Assembly (NCBI GenBank): GCA_015231915.1
Contig: JADGAR010000014.1
Span: 1 to 64,000 of the forward strand
Direction of reading: 5' to 3'
Source of the DNA: Magnetococcales bacterium
GTDB taxonomy: Bacteria; Pseudomonadota; Magnetococcia; Magnetococcales; Magnetaquicoccaceae
Length of the DNA: 64,000 nt
The position numbers were made by a program, and so were the translations under genes. Below, piece by piece: positions 35,401-46,890 of this stretch; positions within the stretch are counted from its first letter, which is position 1; every line of letters starts with the position of its first letter. The notes beneath the pieces are model-generated. The model saw only the letters and a list, made by a program, of their open reading frames with translations, did no database searches and was not told where the DNA came from.

Positions 35401-35707
35401 CTGCGCCACCCGCGGCACGGCAGCCCACCTCACACGGGAGGGCCTGGTGGTGCGGGTCGTCAACAAGGTACGGGAAGGGCGTCCCGACATCGTGGACTCC
35501 ATGAAGAACGGCGATGTGGCCATGGTGTTCAACACCACCCAAGGCAAGCAGGCCCTGGCCGACTCCTTCTCCCTGCGCCGCACCGCATTGATGACCGGCA
35601 TTCCCTATTTCACCACCGTGGCCGGCATGCGCGCCGCCGTGGAGGCCATGTCCGAGGTCAAGGAAACGGTCTTTGCCTGCAAGGCATTGCAGGATTATTA
35701 TCAGTAA
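32492..35707 (+). CDS. carB: Carbamoyl phosphate synthase large subunit
   Basis: A 1071-residue enzyme of standard length with two homologous ATP-grasp halves. The first (about 1-400) has [18 protein letters not shown] and [11 protein letters not shown]. The second (about 550-935) has [20 protein letters not shown] and [13 protein letters not shown]. The C-terminal MGS-like allosteric domain follows (about 940-1071). It makes carbamoyl phosphate from bicarbonate, ammonia and two ATP. It starts 26 bp after carA. A 1270-codon antisense ORF over this gene is a shadow. Confidence 0.98.
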   Translation: MPKRTDIHRILIIGAGPIVIGQACEFDYSGVQACKALKEEGYEVILVNSNPATIMTDPELADRTYVEPLTLESLSCIIRQERPDALLPTMGGQTALNLAMALANTGILEEYGVALIGASREAIIKAEDRMQFKAAMHRIGLGLPRSGFAHSLEEALEVLEEVGFPAILRPSFTLGGSGGGVAYNRDEYVELIRLGLDASPTHEVLVEESLLGWKEFEMEVVRDMADNAIIVCSIENLDPMGIHTGDSITVAPAQTLTDKELQELRDASIAVLREIGVDTGGSNVQFAIHPRTGRMIIIEMNPRVSRSSALASKATGFPIAKVAAKLAVGYLLPEIMNDITGVTPASFEPSIDYVVTKIPRFTFEKFPQAEAILTTQMKSVGEAMAIGRTFKESVQKALRSMETGLAGFDPVDVPETELKRRLSHPGPDRILIVAEAMRLGKSIDWIHDVTAIDPWFLDQILQIVEAERALAGHVPEDLAPEHLRALKAMGFSDQRLGALLGCKPADIRALRKRLGITPVFKRVDTCAAEFASQTAYLYSTYERQCEARPSQRRKIMILGGGPNRIGQGIEFDYCCVHAAFALKEAGFETIMVNCNPETVSTDYDTSDRLYFEPLTLEDVLAIVDTEQPEGIIVQFGGQTPLKLAKPLEAAGAPIIGTSPEAIDVAEDRERFQVLLQRLNLKQPENGLARSPEEARAVAARVGYPVVVRPSYVLGGRAMEIVHDAADLDRYMLTAVRASPDHPVLIDHFLNDAIEIDVDCVADGKNAIVGGIMEHIEEAGVHSGDSACSLPPYSVGEELLREIERQTLLLASALHVVGLMNIQFAIKSGEIYLLEVNPRASRTVPFVSKATGVPLAKAAARIMAGATLQQAGLTAMPKLNHVAVKEVVFPFKKFPGVDTVLGPEMKSTGEVMGLADRFGLAFAKAQESAATYLPRARGEGHEGLVFISVKDADKGAITAPARLLLEMGFRICATRGTAAHLTREGLVVRVVNKVREGRPDIVDSMKNGDVAMVFNTTQGKQALADSFSLRRTALMTGIPYFTTVAGMRAAVEAMSEVKETVFACKALQDYYQ

Positions 35708-35743
35708 AGCCAAACCATCAAATCGAAAGCAGAAGGGGGCATT

Positions 35744-36220
35744 ATGTTGGGAAAAGTGCCGATGACCCTGCAAGGGGCGGAGAAATTGAAGGCGGAGCTC
35801 AAGCGCCGCAAGTCCGAGGACCGCTCCAGGATCGTGGAGGCGATATCCGTGGCGCGGGATCACGGCGATCTGTCGGAAAACGCCGAATATCACGCCGCCA
35901 AGGAGCAGCAATCCTTCAACGAAGGGCGGATCCAGGAGATCGAGGCCATGCTGGCCAATGCCGAGATCATCGACACCAGCCGCATCCGCTCCAGCAAGGT
36001 GGTCTTCGGCGCCCAGGTGAAGGTGGTGGACGAAAAAACCGACCAGGAGAGCGTCTACCGGATCGTCGGCGAGGACGAGGCGGCCCTGGATCAGGGGATG
36101 ATCTCGATCACCAGCCCCATGGCCCGCGGCCTGATCGGCAAGGAGGTGGGGGATTCGGTGGAGGTGCGCGCCCCAGGCGGGATCCACCGTTATGAAATCC
36201 TCTCCATTCAATTCATCTAG
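35744..36220 (+). CDS. greA: Transcription elongation factor GreA
   Basis: A 158-residue factor that enters the RNA polymerase secondary channel and stimulates cleavage of backtracked RNA. The coiled-coil N-terminal domain carries the tip acidic residues in [18 protein letters not shown], and the C-terminal FKBP-like domain has [18 protein letters not shown]. It lies 36 bp after carB; carAB-greA is a widespread gene order. The following toxin-antitoxin genes are tightly coupled to it. Confidence 0.97.
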   Translation: MLGKVPMTLQGAEKLKAELKRRKSEDRSRIVEAISVARDHGDLSENAEYHAAKEQQSFNEGRIQEIEAMLANAEIIDTSRIRSSKVVFGAQVKVVDEKTDQESVYRIVGEDEAALDQGMISITSPMARGLIGKEVGDSVEVRAPGGIHRYEILSIQFI

Positions 36221-36227
36221 GCAGACC

Positions 36228-36641
36228 GTGACCACGCGGGAGAGACTGCAAGACGCCCTGCGCAGCCTGGAAACCGCCTTGCGACTGCATCACGACAAGG
36301 CGGGGGAGGACCGGGAGTTGGAACTGGCGTTGCAGGACTCCGTGGTCCAACGTTTCGAATACACCTACGAGTTGGCCTGGAACGCCATGCGCCGCTGGAT
36401 CGCCGAAAACGACCATCCGCAAGCCGCCGAACCGGTCTACAGTCGCAAGGAGCTGTTTCGACGCGCTGCCCGCCTGGGTCTGATCCCGGATCCGATTCCG
36501 TGGATGGAATTTCACGCTGCCCGCAATGTGTCTGCGCACCCCTATGAGAAATCCAACGCCCGGCGGGCATTCCAGGCGGCCAGGGAATTGGTGAAAGAAG
36601 GGCGCGTGCTGCTTGAGCGTCTGGAAGCCGGAGATGGTTGA
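36228..36641 (+). CDS. HEPN toxin of a HEPN/MNT system (HI0074/HepT family)
   Basis: A 137-residue all-helical protein of the HI0074 nucleotidyltransferase substrate-binding family. The HEPN motif RX4HXY is intact as RNVSAHPY near residue 102; in characterised HepT proteins the R and H are needed for RNase activity and the Tyr is the site that MntA adenylylates. FEYTYELAWNAMRRWI and KELFRRAARLGLI are typical. The GTG start at 36228 has AGG seven bases upstream; an ATG at 36192 overlapping greA is the alternative. It overlaps the MNT gene by 8 bases. Confidence 0.85.
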   Translation: MTTRERLQDALRSLETALRLHHDKAGEDRELELALQDSVVQRFEYTYELAWNAMRRWIAENDHPQAAEPVYSRKELFRRAARLGLIPDPIPWMEFHAARNVSAHPYEKSNARRAFQAARELVKEGRVLLERLEAGDG

Positions 36642-36947
36642 CCTTGCCGCAAGCCATCTGCATGAGGTGCGCCGCATTTTGCGGGCCTGGGTGCCGGAAT
36701 GCGAGGTATGGGCGCATGGTTCGCGGGTGACAGGTCGGGCCGTGACCTGGTCCGATCTGGATCTGGTGTTGCTGGACCCGTCCAACCGATTGACGTGGCG
36801 GGATGTGGAACGGGTCAAGGAGGCGTTTGCCTGTTCGGATTTGCCCATCATGGTGGATGTTTGCGATTGGGCCGGGATCGGGGATGAATTGCGTGAGGTG
36901 ATCCAGGGGTGTCATGAGGTGATCCAGGTTCCAGGCAAGGAGGCGCC

Positions 36948-36951
<4 letters not shown>
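36634..36951 (+). CDS. MNT-domain minimal nucleotidyltransferase antitoxin (MntA type)
   Basis: A 105-residue nucleotidyltransferase. The catalytic motif GSX10DXD is exact: GSRVTGRAVTWSDLDL, followed by a third Asp candidate in IMVDVCDW. In known pairs it neutralises HEPN by adding AMP to its tyrosine. The ATG was chosen because it overlaps the HEPN stop. The gene in turn overlaps rlmE as ATGA, so the pair is translationally coupled on both sides. Confidence 0.87.
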
Positions 36952-39084
<2,133 letters not shown>

Positions 39085-40638
39085 ATGAACGACGCCCTGC
39101 ACTCCGAAAAGATCCTGATCCTCGATTACGGTTCGCAATACACCCAGTTGATCGCCCGCCGGGTGCGGGAGACCGGCTGCTATTGCGAAATCCACCCCTG
39201 GTGCATGGAACCCGAGGCGATGCTGGCCTTTGCCCCGCGCGGGGTGATTCTGTCCGGGGGTCATCATTCGGTCTACGACCCAGGCGCGCCCCCCCTCAAC
39301 GAAACGGTGCTGCAGTTGAACGTGCCACTGCTGGGCATCTGCTACGGCATGCACCTGCTGGCCAGACACTTCGGGGGCGAGGTGGCCCCCTCTTCCACCC
39401 GCGAGTACGGCCATGCCCGGATCCACCGCGACGGGGCAGGAGGATTTCCCGGCGGTTTCCAGGCACACGGTGGGGGCACGGTGTGGATGAGCCACGGGGA
39501 TCACGTCACCCGCCTGCCCGCCGGTTTCCGGGCCGTGGCCGCCAGCGAAAACGGCATCCTGGCCGCCATGGCCCGTGATGAGGTGCTGTGTGTACAATTT
39601 CACCCCGAAGTGAACCACACCGTGGATGGCGACAGATTGATCAATGGCTTCGTGCGCGAGGTGTGCGGCTGTCACGGCCTGTGGACTGCCGGCAACTTCA
39701 TCGAGCATCAGGTGGAGAGCGCCCGCCGGACGGTGGGCGAGGACCGGGTGATTTTGGGTCTGTCCGGCGGGGTGGACTCGGCGGTGACGGCGGTTCTGCT
39801 GCACCGCGCCCTTGGGGAGAAACTCACCTGCGTCTTCGTGGACAACGGCCTGTTGCGCCTGAACGAGGGCGAGGAGGTGATGGAGACCTTCGCGCGCCAT
39901 CTGGGGGTCCGGGTGATCCGGGTGGATGCGGAAGAAAGATTCCTCGAGCGCCTGCGCGGGGTGACCGACCCGGAACAAAAGCGCAAGATCATCGGCCACA
40001 CCTTCATCGAGGTGTTCGAGGAGGAGGCCAGGCGCATCGATGGCGCGCGCTGGCTGGCGCAAGGGACCATCTATCCGGATGTGATCGAGTCGGCGGGCGC
40101 CAAGACCAAAACGGCGGCCAACATCAAGTCGCATCACAACGTGGGCGGACTGCCGGAGCGGATGGGGTTGCGGCTGCTGGAGCCGTTGCGGGAGTTGTTC
40201 AAGGACGAGGTGCGCAAGGTGGGACTGGAACTGGGTCTGCCGGAGCGGATGGTGTTTCGTCATCCCTTTCCCGGTCCCGGTCTGGGGGTGCGGATTCTGG
40301 GGGAGATTCGCAAGGAGTACGCCGATCTCTTGCGCCGCGCCGACGCCATCTATCTGGAGGAGTTGTATGCCCACGACCTGTACGACAAGATCGCGCAGGC
40401 GTTTGCGGTCTTTCTCCCGGTCAAGAGCGTCGGGGTGATGGGGGATGGCCGCAGTTATGATTATGTCGTGGCCCTGCGGGCGGTCGAGACCAAGGATTAC
40501 ATGACCGCCTCCTGTTTTCCCATGCCGCACGAGATCCTGTCCCGCATGGCCGGTCGGATCATCAACGAGGTCAAGGGGATCAACCGGGTGGTCTACGACA
40601 TCACCTCCAAGCCTCCGGGGACGATTGAGTGGGAGTGA
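39085..40638 (+). CDS. guaA: GMP synthase (glutamine-hydrolysing)
   Basis: A 517-residue enzyme converting XMP to GMP. The class I amidotransferase domain (1-190) has the catalytic Cys in [10 protein letters not shown] and His/Glu in QFHPEVNHT. The ATP pyrophosphatase domain has LSGGVDSAV, and the C-terminal dimerisation domain ends PPGTIEWE as usual. It ends the rightward operon and is convergent with exbD 17 bp away, with no hairpin terminator visible between them. Confidence 0.98.
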   Translation: MNDALHSEKILILDYGSQYTQLIARRVRETGCYCEIHPWCMEPEAMLAFAPRGVILSGGHHSVYDPGAPPLNETVLQLNVPLLGICYGMHLLARHFGGEVAPSSTREYGHARIHRDGAGGFPGGFQAHGGGTVWMSHGDHVTRLPAGFRAVAASENGILAAMARDEVLCVQFHPEVNHTVDGDRLINGFVREVCGCHGLWTAGNFIEHQVESARRTVGEDRVILGLSGGVDSAVTAVLLHRALGEKLTCVFVDNGLLRLNEGEEVMETFARHLGVRVIRVDAEERFLERLRGVTDPEQKRKIIGHTFIEVFEEEARRIDGARWLAQGTIYPDVIESAGAKTKTAANIKSHHNVGGLPERMGLRLLEPLRELFKDEVRKVGLELGLPERMVFRHPFPGPGLGVRILGEIRKEYADLLRRADAIYLEELYAHDLYDKIAQAFAVFLPVKSVGVMGDGRSYDYVVALRAVETKDYMTASCFPMPHEILSRMAGRIINEVKGINRVVYDITSKPPGTIEWE

Positions 40639-40655
40639 AAGAGGGGTGACAACGC

Positions 40656-41066
40656 CTATGGCGCCTGGGTGGTAAAGGCGATCTTGCGAATGCCGCTCTC
40701 TCGGGCGAGGGCAAGCAACTGGGCGACCTTCTGATAGGGTGTGGCCCCGTCCCCGTCGATGCGCAGCGGGGTCTCCGGATCGTTTTGGGCCGCCTCGCGC
40801 AAGCGGGCGGCCAATGCATCGGAAAGCAGGGTCTGCTCGCCAATGGCGGTGGAGCCGTCCGCCCGCAGCACCACGGTCAGGGGGACGGCGGTCACCACGT
40901 TCTCGCCGCTGGCGCGCGGCAGGGTCACCCGCAGGGAGTTGGCCATGGCCGGGGCCAGAATGATGAAAATCACCAGCAACACCAGCATCACGTCCACCAA
41001 CGGAGTGACGTTGATCTCGGTCAGGGGACGGTCCTCCCCCTCGTGGTCAAAAATCCCGCCGGCCAT
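40656..41066 (-). CDS. exbD: Biopolymer transport protein ExbD
   Basis: A 136-residue inner-membrane protein with one N-terminal transmembrane helix ([18 protein letters not shown]) carrying the conserved proton-path Asp (LVDVMLV), and a periplasmic domain. With ExbB it turns proton flow into TonB movement. AGGAGA precedes the ATG. It overlaps exbB by 20 bases and is the last gene of the eight-gene TonB/copper operon. TolR is the alternative, but the neighbouring tonB and receptors favour ExbD. Confidence 0.9.
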   Translation of the reverse strand: MAGGIFDHEGEDRPLTEINVTPLVDVMLVLLVIFIILAPAMANSLRVTLPRASGENVVTAVPLTVVLRADGSTAIGEQTLLSDALAARLREAAQNDPETPLRIDGDGATPYQKVAQLLALARESGIRKIAFTTQAP

Positions 41067-41643
41067 GGCTCTCTCCTGTGCGCCCCTCCTCGAGGCGCAA
41101 TAAATTCCCTTCGGCCAGGGTCATCAGACGCCGCAAACGACGAATCAATAAATTATAACCCACGGCAGCGGGAATGGCGGCGAACAACCCGGCTGCCGTG
41201 GCCACCAACGCCTCGGAGACCGGTCCGGCCACCAGTTCCAGGGAGAGCGAACTCTGTCTGCCCAACCCGGCCAGGGCATGCATGATCCCCCATACCGTGC
41301 CCAGCAGACCGATGAACGGGGTCGCGACCCCTATGGACGCCAGAAAGGTCAGGCCGCTCTCCAACTCCACCCGCAACTCCCGCGCCGCGAGGGTCTGACG
41401 CGCCCCGTTCCAGGCCACCACCTCTCCCAGCAATGCCTCCTTGCCCTCCACCCGCTCCCCGCGCTCCAGGGCGGTGCGCAGACGGCGCTCCCTGCCCAGC
41501 AGGGCGCTGAAGCGCCACCACTTGTGCAGGATGATCGTCCAGGCGGCCACCGACAAGCCGGCCAGCAGCAAAAAAATCCCCCGCACCACCCAATCCGCGT
41601 TGAACCACCAATCCACCCACGAGACCGCGTTGTTCACACCCAT
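41047..41643 (-). CDS. exbB: Biopolymer transport protein ExbB (MotA/TolQ/ExbB family)
   Basis: A protein of about 198 residues with three transmembrane helices: near residues 18-40 ([20 protein letters not shown]), about 105-125, and about 140-165. The family motif is [13 protein letters not shown] with a conserved region [21 protein letters not shown]. It forms the proton-driven motor with ExbD. Start choice is uncertain: ATG at 41643 is used, ATG at 41664 overlaps the tonB stop, and a GTG two codons inside has the best-spaced AAGGGAG. Confidence 0.9.
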   Translation of the reverse strand: MGVNNAVSWVDWWFNADWVVRGIFLLLAGLSVAAWTIILHKWWRFSALLGRERRLRTALERGERVEGKEALLGEVVAWNGARQTLAARELRVELESGLTFLASIGVATPFIGLLGTVWGIMHALAGLGRQSSLSLELVAGPVSEALVATAAGLFAAIPAAVGYNLLIRRLRRLMTLAEGNLLRLEEGRTGESHGRRDF

Positions 41644-41656
41644 CTCCCTTGTTCTG

Positions 41657-42346
41657 TCACGCATCCAGTTGAAAGCGAATCGGCACCGTCACGGTGGCCG
41701 CCACCGGCTGACCATTGCGTCGCGCCGGAACGAAACGCCATTTTTCCACTGCCGCCAGGGCCGCACGGTCCAGTGAGTCCACCCCGGAACCGCTCTTGAC
41801 CTCCACGCGCGCCACCTCCCCGCTCGCGCTCACCTCCACCGTCAGCAGCACCGTTCCCTGCTGCCCCATGCGTCTGGCGGATGGGGGATAGGCCGGTTTC
41901 GGGTTGTTCGCATAGGCCGCGCGCACGTCCGGGGGATGATAGACCTCCTCCACGGGGGCGGGGGGCGCGGGGGGTGCGGCCACGGGAGCAGAAGGCGCGG
42001 CAACCGGTTCCGCCGGGCGCTCCGTCACCGGTTGCGCTGCCGGGACCTTGCGGGGCGGCTTGACCGGCTTCGCCTTGCGCACCGGGGGATCCGGCTTTGG
42101 CATCTCTGCCGGGAGCGGGGCGGGTGGAGGAGGCAGAGGAGGCACGACCTCCTCCACGGGTGGCGCCGAAGGGGGAGGAGGAGGTGGTGGAGGCGGAGGG
42201 AGCGTGGCCATCTCGAATTGCAACACCGGCCTTGGTGGCGAGTCCGGCATGGCCGGGGCCGATTGGGTCAACCACCAGAACACCGCGCCATGCCACGCCA
42301 TCGCAACCCCGAAGGCATACCCCCACCCTGCCCTCCCGGCGGCCAT
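41657..42346 (-). CDS. tonB: Energy transducer TonB
   Basis: A 229-residue protein with a short cytoplasmic N-terminus and one membrane anchor ([19 protein letters not shown]; note the His/Ser-type position). A long Pro-rich periplasmic spanner (about 45-140, ten consecutive prolines) leads to the C-terminal TonB domain (about 150-229) with [19 protein letters not shown] and [14 protein letters not shown]. It delivers motor energy to TonB boxes of the receptors. It lies 4 bp downstream of the SafE-like gene and is dedicated, by position, to the receptors in this operon. Confidence 0.93.
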   Translation of the reverse strand: MAAGRAGWGYAFGVAMAWHGAVFWWLTQSAPAMPDSPPRPVLQFEMATLPPPPPPPPPPSAPPVEEVVPPLPPPPAPLPAEMPKPDPPVRKAKPVKPPRKVPAAQPVTERPAEPVAAPSAPVAAPPAPPAPVEEVYHPPDVRAAYANNPKPAYPPSARRMGQQGTVLLTVEVSASGEVARVEVKSGSGVDSLDRAALAAVEKWRFVPARRNGQPVAATVTVPIRFQLDA

Positions 42347-42350
42347 GCCG

Positions 42351-42968
42351 TCACGCCACCCGCGCGAGCGCCAGGGCGATCAGGGCGACCCCGGCCCCGC
42401 GCCGCAGCCAGGGGGCCAAAGTGGGAAAAATCTCCCGCAACGCCCCACCCGTGCGACCCACCACCCCGACCACCAGCAACACCGGCGCCAGCGTGGCGCT
42501 CACCCCGAACAGCAGGCCGTGCCACACCCCCACGCCCACATCGCCGCTCAAGGCGCAGGCAGCGAGCAGACCCGCCAGGGTGGGACAGGGCACCAAACCC
42601 AACGCCGCCCCCAGCAGCCATGGCGGCCATGCCCGCCTCTCCCGCATCCCGCAGCCGCCGTCATGGACCTGCGGGGCACGCAACAACAGCACCCCCAACA
42701 ACAGGCTCACTCCCGCCAACGGCAGATGACCCGCCCCACCCTTGACCACCCCGCCCAGGGCCGCCGCCACCCCGCCGGCTCCGGCATACGCCGTCACCCG
42801 TCCGGCCAGGAACCAGCCCGCGTTGCCCCACGCCCCGCGCTCCCCGTTGCCCAAAATCCAGGCGCCGAAATAAGGCAGGCAATAGGCCGCACAGGCGGTC
42901 ATGCCCATGGTCAGGCCCAACAGCACGGTGGCTGCCGGCAGCAGGTCAGGCACGCCTTCGGTCGCCAT
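42351..42968 (-). CDS. DsbD/CcdA-superfamily membrane protein (SafE/UreH_2-like)
   Basis: A 205-residue integral membrane protein with about six hydrophobic segments. Each half has a short Cys-Pro motif: CAAYCLPYFGAWIL near residue 25 and LVPCPTLAGLL near residue 125. This matches the DsbD-gamma/CcdA-like or sulfite-exporter SafE group found beside cytochrome oxidase assembly and metal genes. It may move reducing equivalents or a metal across the membrane. GAGGAG precedes the ATG. It overlaps the Fe-S gene by 23 bases. A nickel/cobalt exporter fold is a less likely alternative. Confidence 0.65.
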   Translation of the reverse strand: MATEGVPDLLPAATVLLGLTMGMTACAAYCLPYFGAWILGNGERGAWGNAGWFLAGRVTAYAGAGGVAAALGGVVKGGAGHLPLAGVSLLLGVLLLRAPQVHDGGCGMRERRAWPPWLLGAALGLVPCPTLAGLLAACALSGDVGVGVWHGLLFGVSATLAPVLLVVGVVGRTGGALREIFPTLAPWLRRGAGVALIALALARVA

Positions 42969-43956
42969 TGGCCAACTCCTCGCGACTGCGTGCGCGAAAC
43001 CGCCCCGGATGGGAGTGACACAGGGTCACCGGACCCAATTTGAGCTGCAACACATTGTCCTGGGGACAAAACTCGATGCAGCGGCCACACAGGGTGCAAT
43101 CGTCCTGAAACACCTCCCCTGCCCTGGGCGAGGCCACCTCCGGAATCTCCATGGGACAGGCCGCGTGACACGACCGGCACTGTCCGCAACGGGGGTGCGG
43201 GGTCTTGGTCAACCGCAAGGGGGCCAGGCGCTTGAACACGGCATTCCAGGCCAACAGGGGACAGATCCGGCAAAAGGGCTGACGCACCACGCAGGCGGCG
43301 GTCACCACGAATCCGAACATCAGATAGCCGAGCACCCCCAACGCGACATCCCAACCGTCGCCGATCATCAGGGCCATCTCCTCGGTATTGCCGGTCGCCA
43401 GGGTGGTCAACAGCCGGGAAGGACAGACCCGACACCACGCCTCCGCCGCCGCCCCTGGCAGCCAACCCAGCCCACCAGCCAGCGGCAGAACGAAGACAAA
43501 AAGCAGCAAAACAAGCCATTTGACGGCACGCACCCGCCCCATCCACCCTTGCGGCACCCCGCGCGTCACCAGTCGCAGCCTGCGGCCCAGGCCGTACAGC
43601 CACTCCTGCGCACTCCCCAACGGGCAGACCCAGCCGCAAAAGGCCTTGTTGAGCACAACGAACCAGGCGAAAAAGGCCAACAGCGTGATCCCCAAGGGTT
43701 TGAGCAATTCCAGGGTCACGCTCCCGGTACGGGCCACGGTCGCGCCGACCTGATGGGAAGTCTGATGCTGGAAAGGACGCAGCACGCACCAGCCGCCGTT
43801 CTGCCGGTCATAGGTGCACGAGAGCGCCGGCAGGGCCGTGGAGAGCTTGTCGGCGGCATAGGGGCCGACCACCACCCCGCCGTAGACCGTTGCCAGAAAC
43901 ATCGCCACCTGGACCCAGGCGCGCAACCGGCTCAAGGAAAAGGGCCACCCCTTCAT
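42946..43956 (-). CDS. Membrane-bound 4Fe-4S protein of the NapH/NosR/CcoG type
   Basis: A 336-residue protein with about five to six transmembrane helices. Membrane-proximal cysteine motifs read KAFCGWVCPLGSAQEW and PFCRICPLLAW. Two classic 4Fe-4S ferredoxin motifs at the C-terminus read CGQCRSCHAACPME and CTLCGRCIEFCPQDN. Such proteins pass electrons across the membrane; in this operon a role in reducing Cu(II) (or Fe(III)) in the periplasm is plausible but inferred. The start at MKGWPFSLSR has GGAG eight bases upstream and overlaps the previous stop. CcoG of oxidase assembly, reported to reduce copper, is a relevant relative. Confidence 0.8.
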   Translation of the reverse strand: MKGWPFSLSRLRAWVQVAMFLATVYGGVVVGPYAADKLSTALPALSCTYDRQNGGWCVLRPFQHQTSHQVGATVARTGSVTLELLKPLGITLLAFFAWFVVLNKAFCGWVCPLGSAQEWLYGLGRRLRLVTRGVPQGWMGRVRAVKWLVLLLFVFVLPLAGGLGWLPGAAAEAWCRVCPSRLLTTLATGNTEEMALMIGDGWDVALGVLGYLMFGFVVTAACVVRQPFCRICPLLAWNAVFKRLAPLRLTKTPHPRCGQCRSCHAACPMEIPEVASPRAGEVFQDDCTLCGRCIEFCPQDNVLQLKLGPVTLCHSHPGRFRARSREELANGDRRRA

Positions 43957-44750
43957 CGCTTTGCTCCCCCCCTGCCCCGCCGCCACAGCAGCAGACCGCC
44001 GCCCATGCCTGCCCCGGTGGCCAGCCAACCCATCCAGGGCGAACGGTTGAACCAGGGGGCAGGTCCATATTCGTACTGGAACACGCTGGTGAAAAGCCGC
44101 CCCGCCACGACATGTTCCACGCCCAGTTGAAAGGGCTGCAACGGACGCCGGGAACGAGCGGGCTGCTCCCCAGAGGGCATGGAGAACACTGGAAAGACCA
44201 CATGAACCACCCCCCGGTCATCGGCACGAAAGCTTTTCGCCATTTGTCCCGGCGCGTACAGGGTGGCCATCTGCCCCGCCAGGGGGCGCCCGTCGAAACG
44301 CAGCCCGAAATCCCACGCCTCCTCGGCCCGGTACACGGATCGCTCTCGCGGCAGGGGAGACGGGACGATCTCCAGACGGGATTTCGGCACGGCGAGCATT
44401 GCCTGCGGGGATGGCCCGGTCAGGGGGAAGAAATGCACCGTGGCCAGGGAAAACTCCCGCTCCGGCTCGCTCCTGTGCAAAGCGATCCAATGATAATTGC
44501 CCTTGCCACTCTCCACCCGCAGGGTGGCCCCCTCCCCGACGCGGGTGGTGGTGAACGGCGGGATCCCAGGGTCCGGGGAATAAAAGGACAACTCCCCGGA
44601 CGGAGGAGAAAACGGTGCGATGCGCACCTCCCCCGCTCCTTTGACCTCCTTGCGCAGCATCGGATGCGGGGTCCAGGCGGGAAGGTCCGCCCATGCGGAA
44701 ACCGCCGGCAGGCAACAAACGACCATTGCCAAAAAGATCCGCCTCACCAT
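43953..44750 (-). CDS. Exported DUF4198-like protein with C-terminal membrane anchor
   Basis: A 265-residue protein with a signal peptide (MVRRIFLAMVVCCLPAVSAWA), a beta-rich middle (FDGRPLAGQMATLYAPGQ resembles the Ig-like repeat of DUF4198 nickel/cobalt-associated proteins), and a C-terminal transmembrane helix (WMGWLATGAGMGGGLLLW) followed by Arg-rich residues. It probably sits on the periplasmic face of the inner membrane and may hand metal from receptors to the redox or transport proteins. The start overlaps the receptor stop by 7 bases and its end overlaps the Fe-S gene start (ATGA). Confidence 0.65.
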   Translation of the reverse strand: MVRRIFLAMVVCCLPAVSAWADLPAWTPHPMLRKEVKGAGEVRIAPFSPPSGELSFYSPDPGIPPFTTTRVGEGATLRVESGKGNYHWIALHRSEPEREFSLATVHFFPLTGPSPQAMLAVPKSRLEIVPSPLPRERSVYRAEEAWDFGLRFDGRPLAGQMATLYAPGQMAKSFRADDRGVVHVVFPVFSMPSGEQPARSRRPLQPFQLGVEHVVAGRLFTSVFQYEYGPAPWFNRSPWMGWLATGAGMGGGLLLWRRGRGGAKR

Positions 44751-46879
44751 TGCAGCCGCAACCCCGTAAAGGCCAACCGGGGCATGCCGGGGGCATACAT
44801 CTCGGCGCCGGAGAAACTCAAGCCCCCGGTTTCGGCATAGCGCTTGTCGAACAGGTTGGTGATGCTTCCGAACCATTCGAGATCCTTGCGAATCGGATAG
44901 CTGGCACGCAGATTGAACAGATCATGCCCGCTGTATTGGGCGGTATTGGCCGGATCCAGCCAATAACGGCTCAGTGTCACCCATTCCACGGCGGCCTGCC
45001 CCTTTTGTCCCTGATCCGGGGCATAACGCAGCGTGGTGGTGCCGATGGCGCGGGGGGCCTTGTCCATCTCCTTGCCGTCGTAGACCTTGGTGGCCGACTC
45101 CTTCCACTGTTTGTAGGTGTGTCTGGCGTAGGAAAAGGCGGAATCCACACGCCAATCCTCCCCGACCGGCAAACCAATGCCCACCTCGATCCCGCGATGG
45201 GTGGTCTCGCCGGCGTTGGTCACCTTGGAGACCGCATCCACCGGATCGAGATGGCTGAGAATATCGTCCTTTTTGGTCATGTGATAGAGGGAAATCTCGT
45301 AATCCAGCCCCTTGCCGTCCTTGTCGCGGATGCCCGCTTCATAACTGTCCACCTTGACCGGTTTGAGATCCAGGGCCGCCTGGGCCGCGATCCCGGCCTT
45401 GGCGGGCGTATTGCTCGAGGAAGGACGGAACAACTGTCCTTCCGAAGGGGCACGGAAGGCGTGATTATAGGAAACGAATCCACTCAAACGGTCGGTGAAG
45501 GCATAGGTCGCTCCCAGCTTCGGGCTGAAATGACCATAATGGACCGAGGTGTCCGCAGCGTGACCGTAGACCTTGGTGCCGATGGTGGTCGCCACGGTGG
45601 TGGGAGTGTCGGCCATGAGGTTGTCGTACCTGTACCCCACGGCGTCATAACGCAATCCGCCGGTCACCCGCAGCCGCGCGAAGGGGGAAAACTCGCCGTG
45701 CAGATAGGGTGAAACCCCCTGATAGGTGACATCGTATGCGTAAATGCGCGGCCCAAGAAAATAATGATCATAGACCTTGGCGTCGCCAGTGGTCCCCGGT
45801 GCGACGGTGGTAATGACACTGTTCTCCTCCCGCCCGCCGGGGCTGATGTCCACGTCCATGCCGGCGATCAGCCGGGCGCGGCCCGGTGCGAAATCACGCC
45901 GGTATTTCAACATCAGGCCGTAGGAATCATTAAAGGTCTCGTAGACGGTCTGGTCGTAGGTCATGGACCAGCTCGGCATGATATCCATGTTGTCGTGGCG
46001 ATAGTAGGGGGTGATGCTCACCAGGCTTGCCCCCTCTTCGCGCTCCCAGGCCGCCGTGAGCCGCAATGCCTGGACCTTGCGATAGGTGATCGGGGAGTAG
46101 TTGCGCCGGGGGTTGTGGAGAAAATCCTCCCTGGTGACGTTCGAGGAACCGGAACTCTGCTGATCGATGTTGGACCAGGTGGCGGTGGTTTTCAGGAAGG
46201 CGTGATCGCCGATGGCCCGATCCCAGCGCAGGGTCGCGCTCTGGCGGTCGAAGGCGGAGTAGTCGATCCAGCCGTCGGTATGGGTCAGGTTCAGGTCCCC
46301 GCGCACCCCGTTCTCGCCGAAGCGATTGCCCCCGGTCAGCATGAGCCGGCGCCAGCCATACGCGCCGACCTCGCCGCTCGCCTCCACCTCCCGTTTGGCG
46401 GGCGGCGGACGGGTCAGGACGTTCACCACCCCGCCGATGGCATCCGAGCCGTACAGCGCAGTCCCTGGTCCCTTGTTCACCTCCACCCCCCCGGACATGG
46501 GCAGGTTGACCTCGTAGAGGGCGTTGTGGTTGAAAAATCCGGTGGAACGGGTGGCGACCCCGTCCTCCAGATAGAGATAGACCGGACTGGTGGTCAGGGG
46601 CTGCCGGATCATGGTCATGTGCCCCTCCCCGCCCGCCTTGTTGATCCAAACCCCAGGCACCTTGCCCAACACCTCCGTGGGATGGGTCGGATGAAGATCC
46701 CGGATCGTCTTTTCCTTGATCACATCCACCGTGGCCGGGGTTTCGGAGATCTTTGCCCCCTCCCGCGTGCCGGTGACCGTAACCTCCGGCAACGCCTGCT
46801 CTTCTGCCCAGGCCGGCATGACGCCCAGGCCGATGCTCCCCAGGAACAGAATGACACTCCCGGTCGAGAGATTTCTCAT
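44744..46879 (-). CDS. TonB-dependent outer-membrane receptor (HMTM plug motif)
   Basis: A 711-residue receptor with a signal peptide (cut near AWAEEQ), a TonB box-like PEVTVTGTR, a plug domain (about 40-165) with VEVNKGPGTALYGSDAIGG, and a barrel ending in the outer-membrane signature FTGLRLQW. The plug loop GEGHMTMIRQPLTT holds a His-Met-Thr-Met string that could bind Cu(I). AAAGGAG precedes the ATG; the ORF's long N-terminal extension is a shadow of the upstream receptor. It follows the OprC-like gene by 11 bp. The substrate is probably a copper or other metal complex; a siderophore is the alternative. Confidence 0.85.
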   Translation of the reverse strand: MRNLSTGSVILFLGSIGLGVMPAWAEEQALPEVTVTGTREGAKISETPATVDVIKEKTIRDLHPTHPTEVLGKVPGVWINKAGGEGHMTMIRQPLTTSPVYLYLEDGVATRSTGFFNHNALYEVNLPMSGGVEVNKGPGTALYGSDAIGGVVNVLTRPPPAKREVEASGEVGAYGWRRLMLTGGNRFGENGVRGDLNLTHTDGWIDYSAFDRQSATLRWDRAIGDHAFLKTTATWSNIDQQSSGSSNVTREDFLHNPRRNYSPITYRKVQALRLTAAWEREEGASLVSITPYYRHDNMDIMPSWSMTYDQTVYETFNDSYGLMLKYRRDFAPGRARLIAGMDVDISPGGREENSVITTVAPGTTGDAKVYDHYFLGPRIYAYDVTYQGVSPYLHGEFSPFARLRVTGGLRYDAVGYRYDNLMADTPTTVATTIGTKVYGHAADTSVHYGHFSPKLGATYAFTDRLSGFVSYNHAFRAPSEGQLFRPSSSNTPAKAGIAAQAALDLKPVKVDSYEAGIRDKDGKGLDYEISLYHMTKKDDILSHLDPVDAVSKVTNAGETTHRGIEVGIGLPVGEDWRVDSAFSYARHTYKQWKESATKVYDGKEMDKAPRAIGTTTLRYAPDQGQKGQAAVEWVTLSRYWLDPANTAQYSGHDLFNLRASYPIRKDLEWFGSITNLFDKRYAETGGLSFSGAEMYAPGMPRLAFTGLRLQW

Positions 46880-46890
46880 GCACGTCTCCT

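Noticed and set aside
32423-36235. 1270-codon minus-strand ORF opposite carB-greA
   Set aside because: Gly/His/Asp-rich shadow translation antisense to conserved carB and greA; no ribosome binding site or domain.
41047-42346. TolQ-TolR-TolA system
   Set aside because: The third protein has a clear TonB C-terminal domain and Pro-rich spanner, receptors lie in the same operon, and no tolB or pal is adjacent, so ExbB-ExbD-TonB fits better.
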